A DNA stretch of 5,494 nt from CAYNQN01 sp964530525 (GTDB lineage Bacteria > Actinomycetota > Acidimicrobiia > Acidimicrobiales > Acidimicrobilacustridaceae): positions 1 through 5,494 of the forward strand of contig CAZHBH010000098.1 in the NCBI GenBank assembly GCA_964530525.1, read 5' to 3'. How positions within the stretch are numbered: the first letter of the stretch is position 1; each line of letters opens with the position of its first letter. A program made the position numbers and the translations under genes. Shown here piece after piece: positions 1 to 4,547 of the stretch. The notes beneath the pieces were generated by a model. The model worked only from the letters and a program-made list of their open reading frames with translations. It had not been told where the DNA came from and ran no database searches.

Positions 1-688
1 AGGAGATGCCCTTCGTGCCGGGTGGGCTGTCGGGCGTGCGAGCCAGCACGAGGTGCACGATGTTGTCGGCCATGTCGTGCTCGCCGTAGGTGATGAAGAT
101 CTTGGTACCCGAGATCGCGTAGGTGCCGTCAGGCAGGCGCTCGGCCTTCGTGCGGATCGCCCCCAGGTCGGAGCCGGCCTGCGGCTCGGTGAGGTTCATG
201 GTGCCGGTCCAGGTGCCGGTGACCATCTTGGGCAGGTAGCGCCGTCGCTGGGCCTCGCTCCCGTGCTGGGAGAGCATGTCGATGGCACCCTGCGTGAGCA
301 CCGGGCCCAGGGCGAACGCCATGCCGGAAGAGGTCAGGAGCTCCTGGGTGACAACGGCCACGAGCCAGGGGAACCCGCCACCGCCGTAGACGGGGTCGAA
401 CGGAACGCCGGGCCAGCCGGCGTCCACGTAGCGCTGGTAGGCCTCCTTGAAACCGGGGGGCATCTTCACGGCACCCGTGGCGGGGTCGTGGCGTGCACCC
501 TCAACGTCACCGACGCGGTTGAGGGGGGCGATCACCTCGGCCATGAACCGGCCGTTCTCCTCCAACACGTCCTTCACGGTGCCGGGATCGACGTGTGCGA
601 AGGCCTCCAGCTCGGTGAGCGCCGGCACGTCGACCAGGTGGTCGAGCACGAAGTAGATGTCGCGCAGCGGTGGCCGGTACTCAGCCAC
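1..688 (-). CDS. FadE5-like acyl-CoA dehydrogenase, N-terminal part (3' end beyond left edge)
   Basis: My reading of the minus strand gives 229 uninterrupted codons from a GTG at 688 to the window edge. Family role: FAD-dependent alpha,beta-dehydrogenation of acyl-CoA thioesters in fatty-acid beta-oxidation, in the cytoplasm. Visible features: an N-terminal extension starting VAEYRPPLRDIYFVLEHLVD, typical of the long (about 600-residue) FadE5-type branch; a helical N-domain at about 40-155; the middle-domain signature NLTEPQAGSD at 165-174; and GTKIFITYGEHD at 194-205, followed by a VHLVLAR strand. The GEHD variant is, to my recollection, characteristic of the FadE5 branch. The catalytic base and C-terminal domain would lie outside the window. 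The GTG lies 4 nt after the stop of the upstream small membrane-protein gene, so the two are probably cotranscribed. I see no clear Shine-Dalgarno, which fits translational coupling. Family assignment is firm; substrate chain length is unknown. Confidence 0.93.
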   Translation of the reverse strand, partial: MAEYRPPLRDIYFVLDHLVDVPALTELEAFAHVDPGTVKDVLEENGRFMAEVIAPLNRVGDVEGARHDPATGAVKMPPGFKEAYQRYVDAGWPGVPFDPVYGGGGFPWLVAVVTQELLTSSGMAFALGPVLTQGAIDMLSQHGSEAQRRRYLPKMVTGTWTGTMNLTEPQAGSDLGAIRTKAERLPDGTYAISGTKIFITYGEHDMADNIVHLVLARTPDSPPGTKGIS

Positions 689-692
689 GGCG

Positions 693-917
693 CTAGGTGA
701 ACATGATCAGGGCGATGGTGCCCACCAGCAGCAGCGCCGCAGCGCCGCCGAGGACGATCCAGCTGAGCACCTTGGCCCGCTTGGGGCTGGCGAGCCCGAA
801 GTCGACGATGTCGCGGCGGCTGTGCTCCAGGCGGTACGCATCGTCGGCGGGTGTGCCCACCTTGGGCAGGTGGTGGGTGGGCTTGCGGGGCTTCTTCGTC
901 TTCTTGTGGTTGGCCAC
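693..917 (-). CDS. Small tail-anchored membrane protein, hypothetical
   Basis: A 74-residue protein I do not recognise. It begins with a Lys/His-rich segment (MANHKKTKKPRKPTHH), continues with a charged, probably helical stretch at about 23-38 (DDAYRLEHSRRDIVDF), and ends in one hydrophobic segment at about 50-73 that runs nearly to the C-terminus. This suggests a tail-anchored protein with its basic N-terminus in the cytoplasm; there is no cleavable signal peptide. The start is GTG at 917. An in-frame TAG lies only four codons upstream, so no earlier start is available. A TAGGCT box ends 6 nt before the GTG, suggesting a leaderless mRNA. The gene is 4 nt upstream of the acyl-CoA dehydrogenase and is probably the promoter-proximal gene of that operon. 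Function is unknown; a role at the membrane linked to lipid metabolism is only a guess from context. Confidence 0.8.
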   Translation of the reverse strand: MANHKKTKKPRKPTHHLPKVGTPADDAYRLEHSRRDIVDFGLASPKRAKVLSWIVLGGAAALLLVGTIALIMFT

Positions 918-923
918 CCCGGC

Positions 924-929
924 AGCCTA
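924..929 (-). promoter_or_regulatory. Putative -10 box (TAGGCT) for the membrane protein/acyl-CoA dehydrogenase operon
   Basis: On the minus strand TAGGCT is followed by exactly 6 nt and then the GTG start at 917. This matches the TANNNT -10 and leaderless-start spacing known in actinobacteria, and would put transcription start on the GTG itself. I see no convincing -35 hexamer. The TAG of the box is also the in-frame stop that closes the upstream reading frame. Confidence 0.55.
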
Positions 930-1046
930 GATGGTGACGCCGGTCGAGGCCCCGACCCGCGCCAACCCGCCGGGGCGGAGGGCATAGCCACCCGCCGCTC
1001 GATGGCCATCAGGTCGATGACGCAGGTACGCAGGTTCGGCGGGGGT

Positions 1047-1052
1047 TAGGGT
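1047..1052 (+). promoter_or_regulatory. Putative -10 box (TAGGGT) for rsgA
   Basis: TAGGGT is followed by 8 nt and the ATG at 1061. There is no Shine-Dalgarno in the short gap, so a leaderless or nearly leaderless transcript is inferred. No clear -35 is visible. It faces away from the TAGGCT box at 924-929, so the 143-nt gap between 918 and 1060 is a divergent promoter region. Confidence 0.5.
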
Positions 1053-1060
1053 CCCGGGCG

Positions 1061-2221
1061 ATGGCCGGAGAGCTGCGGGCCCTGGGTTGGAACGAGCGCC
1101 TCGACGACCTGTGGGAGCAGGTTCCCGGCGACCTCGGAGTTGGGCGGGTGGTGCGCGCCGACCGAGGGCGGGTGCTGGTGCAGACCGCCGGTGGGCTCGT
1201 GACCGCCACGGCGAACCCAGCAGGCTGGCCGACGAGCGGCGGCGAAGGAGCGGTCGGCGGCGGGCCCGGGAACGGAGCTGCCGATGCCACGTCGGGCGAG
1301 GTGGTACCGACGACCGGTGACTGGGTGACGCTGGCACTGGCCGACCCCGAGGTGGGCGAGCTGGCGACCGTGGCAGGGGTGCTCCCCCGCTCGTCGCGGA
1401 TCGCCCGCATCGACGCCCTGGGGCGTGACGAGCAGGTCCTCGCGGCCAACGTCGACCACGTGCTCGTGGTCCACGGCCTCGACCGACCACTCCGTGCCGG
1501 CCGCATCGAGCGGTCGCTGGTGCTCGCCTGGGAGAGCGGGGCCAGCCCGGTCCTGGTGGTCACCAAGGCGGACCTGCCCCTCGAGGACGGGATCGCCGAC
1601 CAGACGATGGAGGAGCTGAGGTCGCTGGCGGGAGAAGCCCCGGTGCACCTGCTGAGCTCTCGCACCGGCAAAGGCGTCGATGCCCTGCGCCCCTACCTGG
1701 AGCCCAACCGGACGCTCGCCATGCTGGGCGAATCGGGCGCGGGCAAGTCGGCGCTGGTGAACCGCCTGGTGGGACGGGAGGCGCAGACCACCGGAGAGGT
1801 GCGCGAAGGAGACTCGAAGGGACGCCACACCACGGTCACCCGAGACCTCGTGGTCGTCCCCGGCGGGGGCGTCCTCGTCGACACGCCGGGGCTTCGGTCG
1901 ATGGGCCTCTGGGACGCCTACGAGGGCCTGGCCCAGACCTACGCCGACATAGAGGAGCTGGCCGAGGGGTGCCGGTTCCGCGACTGCGCCCACACATCGG
2001 AGCCCGGATGCGCGGTGCGAGCTGCTGTGGCGGGTGGCGAGCTGCAAGCCCCTCGGCTCGAGCGCTACCTGGAGATGCACCGAGAGGCCGCCGAGGTGGA
2101 AGCCAGGCGGGACGAGCGGGCGCGCTCCGAGCGCAAGCGCCAGGACAAGGTGTCGCAGAAGGCCTTCCGCTCCACTGGGAGGGACAAGAGGGGGCCTGGC
2201 TCGGAACCGGGGCGCCGATAG
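1061..2221 (+). CDS. rsgA: Ribosome small-subunit-dependent GTPase A (RsgA/YjeQ)
   Basis: A 386-residue circularly permuted GTPase that, in characterised bacteria, binds the maturing 30S subunit, checks the decoding centre and releases RbfA on GTP hydrolysis. Features in order: an N-terminal LGW segment, then an OB-fold at about 25-110 ending in the GDWV strand; G4 TKAD at 168-171; G5-like SSRTGKG at 199-205; the P-loop GESGAGKS at 223-230; G2 region RHTTVTRD at 255-262; G3 DTPG at 274-277. The zinc knuckle has C304, C309, H311 and C317, the same spacing as in the E. coli protein. The order G4-G1-G3 is diagnostic. The C-terminus is a basic, charged helix and tail (about 340-386). Oddity: residues 56-80 form a Gly/Ala-rich stretch that looks like an expanded OB-fold loop. 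The ATG at 1061 is preceded by a TAGGGT box rather than a Shine-Dalgarno. The Nudix gene follows after 11 nt. Confidence 0.97.
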   Translation: MAGELRALGWNERLDDLWEQVPGDLGVGRVVRADRGRVLVQTAGGLVTATANPAGWPTSGGEGAVGGGPGNGAADATSGEVVPTTGDWVTLALADPEVGELATVAGVLPRSSRIARIDALGRDEQVLAANVDHVLVVHGLDRPLRAGRIERSLVLAWESGASPVLVVTKADLPLEDGIADQTMEELRSLAGEAPVHLLSSRTGKGVDALRPYLEPNRTLAMLGESGAGKSALVNRLVGREAQTTGEVREGDSKGRHTTVTRDLVVVPGGGVLVDTPGLRSMGLWDAYEGLAQTYADIEELAEGCRFRDCAHTSEPGCAVRAAVAGGELQAPRLERYLEMHREAAEVEARRDERARSERKRQDKVSQKAFRSTGRDKRGPGSEPGRR

Positions 2222-2224
2222 GGT
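2219..2224 (+). promoter_or_regulatory. Putative -10 box (TAGGGT) for the Nudix gene, overlapping the rsgA stop codon
   Basis: The rsgA stop codon TAG (2219-2221) forms the first half of TAGGGT, which is followed by 8 nt and the ATG at 2233. Hexamer and spacer length equal those in front of rsgA. This suggests the Nudix gene has its own leaderless promoter in addition to any read-through from rsgA. No -35 is evident inside the rsgA end. Confidence 0.45.
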
Positions 2225-2232
2225 CATCGCGG

Positions 2233-2949
2233 ATGAACGCAGAGGCCGCACTCGACCTCGAGGAGACCTATCCCAGCATCCCGGCGGCGACCGTGGTGCT
2301 GATGCGGGACTCCGCCGACGCCCACGGGGTGAAGAGCATCGAGACGCTGATGGTGCAGCGAAGCTCGAAGCTCGCCTTCGCGGGCGGCATGTGGGTGTGG
2401 CCCGGCGGTCGCATCGACCCCGAGGACTGGATCCAAGGCGGCCCCGACGACCTGGAGGCCGCGGCGCGGCGCGCCGCCGTGCGGGAGGCCCAGGAGGAGG
2501 CCGGCCTGCTGGTGGATCCCGACGGGCTCGTGTGGTTCTCGCACTGGACGCCCCCGCCGATCCTCGCCCGGCGCTTCGCCACCTACTTCTTCGCTGCAGC
2601 GGTGTCGGGAGGCGAGGTGGTGGTGGACGGTGACGAGACCGTCGACCACTGCTGGATCACGCCGGCCGACGCCCTCGCGCGCTGCGCGGCACAGGAGATA
2701 GAGCTGGCTCCACCCACCTGGATCACGCTCGAGCGCTTGGCGCCGTACAACGAGGTGTCCGAAGCACTCGCCGACCTGGCGGTGGGGCCGCCGGAGTACT
2801 TCGAGACCCACTTCGCCTCGGTCCCCGGAGGGGGTGTGGCGCTCTACCACGGCGACGTGGCCTACGAGGGGGGCGAGGTCGACCAACCCGGACCCCGCCA
2901 CCGCCTCTGGATGTTCCCATCGGGCTGGCGCTACGAGCGCACGACCTGA
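2233..2949 (+). CDS. Nudix hydrolase, NUDT19/NUDT7-like layout
   Basis: A 238-residue protein of the Nudix superfamily, which hydrolyses X-linked nucleoside diphosphates using divalent metal. The Nudix box is present in an expanded form: GGR at 58-60, an insert of about ten residues rich in Asp/Gly, then REAQEEAGL at 84-92, matching the REUXEEXGU core with its catalytic glutamates. Flanking features are an entry strand AATVVLMRD at 18-26, the segment HWTPPPILARRFATYFF at 104-120, and the E-x-x-D-x-x-WITPADAL segment at 135-148. The WTPP/RRFATYFF segment recalls NUDT19-type CoA diphosphatases, so a CoA or acyl-CoA pyrophosphate substrate is possible but unproven. The C-terminal 45 residues are Gly/Pro-rich and end in a conserved-looking RLWMFPSGWRYE. 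The same frame stays open upstream into rsgA, but the ATG at 2233 is preferred: it avoids overlap, has a TAGGGT box 8 nt upstream, and begins just before the fold. Confidence 0.9.
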   Translation: MNAEAALDLEETYPSIPAATVVLMRDSADAHGVKSIETLMVQRSSKLAFAGGMWVWPGGRIDPEDWIQGGPDDLEAAARRAAVREAQEEAGLLVDPDGLVWFSHWTPPPILARRFATYFFAAAVSGGEVVVDGDETVDHCWITPADALARCAAQEIELAPPTWITLERLAPYNEVSEALADLAVGPPEYFETHFASVPGGGVALYHGDVAYEGGEVDQPGPRHRLWMFPSGWRYERTT

Positions 2950-2959
2950 GCCATCCACA

Positions 2960-2965
2960 TACGAT
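2960..2965 (+). promoter_or_regulatory. Possible -10 box (TACGAT) for the alpha/beta hydrolase gene
   Basis: TACGAT fits TANNNT and is the best -10 candidate I see in the 130-nt gap after the Nudix stop. It would leave a leader of roughly 100 nt before the GTG at 3080. No -35 is convincing, so this is a weak call. Confidence 0.25.
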
Positions 2966-3005
2966 CGAGCCACGGGCCGCGCCTCGCTCGGGTGAGCGGC
3001 TCGAT
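2964..3005. repeat. Inverted repeat upstream of the alpha/beta hydrolase
   Basis: ATCGAGCC (2964-2971) and GGCTCGAT (2998-3005) are perfect 8-bp inverted arms separated by 26 nt. A second short hairpin lies between and partly competes with them: CGCTC (2985-2989), loop GGGT, GAGCG (2994-2998). The left arm overlaps the TACGAT candidate -10. It could be an operator, an alternative leader RNA fold, or a weak terminator for the Nudix gene, though no T-run follows. Confidence 0.4.
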
Positions 3006-3067
3006 GATCCGACGAGCCTGGCGGCCACAGATCCGCCAGACGGAGGCCGAGCAGACCCGACGAGAGC

Positions 3068-3072
3068 GGAGG
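3068..3072 (+). promoter_or_regulatory. Shine-Dalgarno for the alpha/beta hydrolase
   Basis: GGAGG, extended as GGAGGAG, lies 7 nt before the GTG at 3080. It fixes this GTG as the start and sets the gene apart from the four genes here that have no Shine-Dalgarno but a -10 box at the start. Confidence 0.75.
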
Positions 3073-3079
3073 AGCAGTC

Positions 3080-3934
3080 GTGCCCTACACCAACACCGAA
3101 GTCCCCCTCTACTACGAAGTTGCGGGCACCGGTCGCCCGGTGGTGCTGATCCACGGTTGGCCATTCAGCTCCCGGATGTGGGAGTACCAGGTGATCGACC
3201 TCGTGGACGCCGGGTTCAGCTGCATCACCTACGACCGGCGGGGCTTCGGGGACTCGGGCAGGCCGTGGGACGGGTACGACTACGACACGCTCAGCGCCGA
3301 CCTCGACGGCCTCCTCACCGAGCTCGACCTCACCGACGTTGGCCTCGTCGGCTTCTCGATGGGCGGCGGGGAGGTCGCCCGCTACCTCGGAACCCGCGGT
3401 AGCGACAGGGTGTCACGAGCGGTGCTGCTCGCCGCCGTGACCCCCCACCTCTACCAGTCCGAGGAGAGCCCTCACGGAGCCCCCGCGGAGGTGCTCGCTG
3501 GTCTCCAAGACGAGATGGTCCGCGACCGCATCGGCTTCCTCAAGGACCTGAGCGTTCCCTTCTTCAGCCTCGGCAGCGGTGCGGGCACGTCGTCATCGGC
3601 CGAGGGCGACGACACCCCGGGCGCCGACCTGCCGAGCGAGTCGCTGCTCGCCCACTGGTTGCAGATCCAGTCGTTCGCCTCCCCCCGTGCCACCCGGGAG
3701 TGCGCCAAGGCCTACGGCAGCACCGACTTCACCGCCGACCTACGGCGCATCGACGTGCCCACGCTGGTGATCCACGGCGACGACGACCAGATCGTCCCGA
3801 TGGAGGCGACGGGGAGGCGAGCCGCTGAGATCATCCCCGACAGCCGGTTCGAGGTGGTCGCAGGTGGCTCGCACGGTCTCTGGTACACCCAGAGAGCAGA
3901 GGTCAACCGCCTCCTCATCGACTTCCTGAGCTGA
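3080..3934 (+). CDS. Alpha/beta hydrolase, cofactor-free haloperoxidase/esterase group
   Basis: A 284-residue serine hydrolase, close to the usual 270-280 residues of the bacterial non-haem chloroperoxidase/aryl-esterase group. Visible features are the oxyanion-hole motif HGWP at 25-28; the YDRRGFGDSGRP stretch at 51-62; the nucleophile elbow GFSMGG with Ser93 at 91-96; the acid loop HGDDDQIVP at 232-240 with Asp236 the likely catalytic acid; and the GGSHGL histidine His265. All three triad residues are present, so the protein should be active. There is no signal peptide, implying a cytoplasmic enzyme. Members usually show esterase or lactonase activity, with perhydrolase or haloperoxidase activity in vitro; the natural substrate is unknown. 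Oddity: a low-complexity Ser/Gly/Asp-rich stretch at 163-185 in the cap region. Start is GTG with a strong Shine-Dalgarno 7 nt upstream. The gene converges on the VOC gene. Confidence 0.93.
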   Translation: MPYTNTEVPLYYEVAGTGRPVVLIHGWPFSSRMWEYQVIDLVDAGFSCITYDRRGFGDSGRPWDGYDYDTLSADLDGLLTELDLTDVGLVGFSMGGGEVARYLGTRGSDRVSRAVLLAAVTPHLYQSEESPHGAPAEVLAGLQDEMVRDRIGFLKDLSVPFFSLGSGAGTSSSAEGDDTPGADLPSESLLAHWLQIQSFASPRATRECAKAYGSTDFTADLRRIDVPTLVIHGDDDQIVPMEATGRRAAEIIPDSRFEVVAGGSHGLWYTQRAEVNRLLIDFLS

Positions 3935-3961
3935 GGCGACAACCTCACCGGCCACGGGCCG

Positions 3962-3979
3962 CGAGGCTGTGTTGCCTCG
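3962..3979 (+). terminator. Hairpin after the alpha/beta hydrolase, candidate terminator
   Basis: CGAGGC (3962-3967), loop TGTGTT, GCCTCG (3974-3979) form a perfect 6-bp GC-rich stem beginning 27 nt after the hydrolase stop, in a convergent gap. There is no T-run, so a U-less, GC-rich terminator is inferred, not shown. Confidence 0.4.
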
Positions 3980-4009
3980 AGGTGCTGGTCACATCGAGGT
4001 GCTGGTCAC
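3977..4009. repeat. Tandem 17-bp direct repeat across the VOC stop codon
   Basis: TCGAGGTGCTGGTCAC occurs at 3977-3992 and again at 3994-4009, a period of 17 bp with perfect identity over 16 bp. The right copy contains the VOC stop codon (4008-4006 on the minus strand); the left copy lies just past it. A duplication at the gene's 3' end is the simplest explanation. Confidence 0.85.
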
Positions 4010-4013
4010 CTCG
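3995..4013 (-). terminator. Hairpin overlapping the VOC stop codon, candidate terminator
   Basis: CGAGGTG (3995-4001), loop of 5 nt, CACCTCG (4007-4013) is a perfect 7-bp stem that includes the last codons and stop of the VOC gene. No T-run follows in either direction. It may act in transcription termination or mRNA 3'-end protection for the converging transcripts. The neighbouring repeat copy offers a competing stem, CCTCGA at 3975-3980 with TCGAGG at 3994-3999. Confidence 0.35.
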
Positions 4014-4374
4014 GATGATCGAGGGGCCGGGCGAAGCTGAGCTCGTGCCCGTCCGGGTCGAGGACGTGGAAGTAGCGCTCGCCCCATGGGGCGTCGGCGG
4101 GCGACGTGGACGGCTCGTGGCCGGATTCGATGACGGCTGCGTGCAACGCATCCACGTCGTCGACCCAGAAGATCACCCTTCCCCAGATCCCCTCGGACCG
4201 AGCCAACGCCGGGTCGAGCTGGAGGTTGAGGTATCCGGATCCCACCACGAAGCTCGTGAACTGCGCGCCCGGGCCCCCGTACCGGAGGCGGAAACCGAGC
4301 CCGCTGTAGAACCGCCAAGAGCGCTCCATGTCGGAGGTGAGCAACGTCACCGCGCTGATCGACTCGATGCTCAT
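4006..4374 (-). CDS. VOC-superfamily (glyoxalase/bleomycin-resistance-fold) protein
   Basis: A 122-residue protein with two beta-alpha-beta-beta-beta modules, at about 6-53 (AVTLLTSDMERSWRFYSGLGF at its start) and about 64-116, ending in DPDGHELSFARP. The length suits a single-domain VOC protein that works as a dimer. Members include metal-dependent lyases and dioxygenases and drug-binding proteins; substrate here is unknown. By eye against glyoxalase I, the four metal-ligand positions are Ala8, Asn50, Arg66 and Ser113, none a usual ligand. A binding role or metal-independent chemistry is therefore more likely than glyoxalase activity. The frame stays open to 4554, but the ATG at 4374 is chosen because the fold begins there and a Shine-Dalgarno lies just upstream; the extra 60 upstream residues are Arg/Ala-rich and would overlap the divergent methyltransferase start. 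Confidence 0.88.
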   Translation of the reverse strand: MSIESISAVTLLTSDMERSWRFYSGLGFRLRYGGPGAQFTSFVVGSGYLNLQLDPALARSEGIWGRVIFWVDDVDALHAAVIESGHEPSTSPADAPWGERYFHVLDPDGHELSFARPLDHPR

Positions 4375-4378
4375 CGGC

Positions 4379-4387
4379 TCACCACCT
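4379..4387 (-). promoter_or_regulatory. Shine-Dalgarno for the VOC gene
   Basis: On the minus strand AGGTGGTGA differs from the ideal AGGAGGTGA at two positions and leaves 4 nt (7 nt from the GGTGG core) to the ATG at 4374. It decides the start against the longer open frame. Confidence 0.65.
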
Positions 4388-4396
4388 GCCAAGGCT

Positions 4397-4420
4397 GACA
4401 CACCAACGGTGGTCGGTGTC
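4397..4420. repeat. Bulged inverted repeat upstream of the VOC gene
   Basis: GACAC+ACCA (4397-4405), loop ACGG, then TGGT (4410-4413), a 2-nt bulge CG, and GTGTC (4416-4420): nine pairs in total. It lies 22 nt upstream of the VOC ATG, within the 173-nt divergent gap to the methyltransferase. It could be a regulator operator or a leader hairpin. No recognisable regulator gene lies beside it. Confidence 0.4.
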
Positions 4421-4535
4421 CCCGTCAGGACCAGAGCCGGCAGAGAGGTGGCCCCGCGCCCTCGGGGAGCAGCCCGGTGGCGTCTCGCGGCGGGATTCAG
4501 CCGTCGCTTCGTGGTGCCCGCCCTCTGGGTGCGCC

Positions 4536-4541
4536 TAGCGT
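4536..4541 (+). promoter_or_regulatory. Putative -10 box (TAGCGT) for the methyltransferase
   Basis: TAGCGT is followed by exactly 6 nt and the GTG at 4548, the same spacing as for the small membrane-protein gene. Its TAG is in frame with the GTG, so no upstream start is possible. A leaderless transcript is inferred; no -35 is clear. Confidence 0.55.
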
Positions 4542-4547
4542 CCGGGC

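Noticed and set aside
53..700. Long plus-strand open frame opposite the acyl-CoA dehydrogenase
   Set aside because: Its translation is His/Gly/Arg-rich with no family motif, while the opposite strand carries clear acyl-CoA dehydrogenase signatures; it is a GC-rich antisense shadow.
927..1671. Minus-strand frames spanning the divergent gap and the start of rsgA
   Set aside because: Arg/Ser/Pro-rich composition typical of wrong-frame GC-rich translation; they would also cross the divergent promoter region.
1969..2232. N-terminal extension of the Nudix frame into rsgA
   Set aside because: The added 88 residues are Arg/Gly-rich shadow of rsgA and have no Nudix-fold content; the ATG at 2233 has its own upstream box.
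1046..2251. 401-codon minus-strand open frame opposite rsgA
   Set aside because: It is longer than rsgA but lacks recognisable motifs and covers the rsgA P-loop and zinc knuckle antisense. High GC leaves such frames open.
2224..2973. 249-codon minus-strand frame opposite the Nudix gene
   Set aside because: No motif and the composition of an antisense shadow; the plus strand encodes an intact Nudix core.
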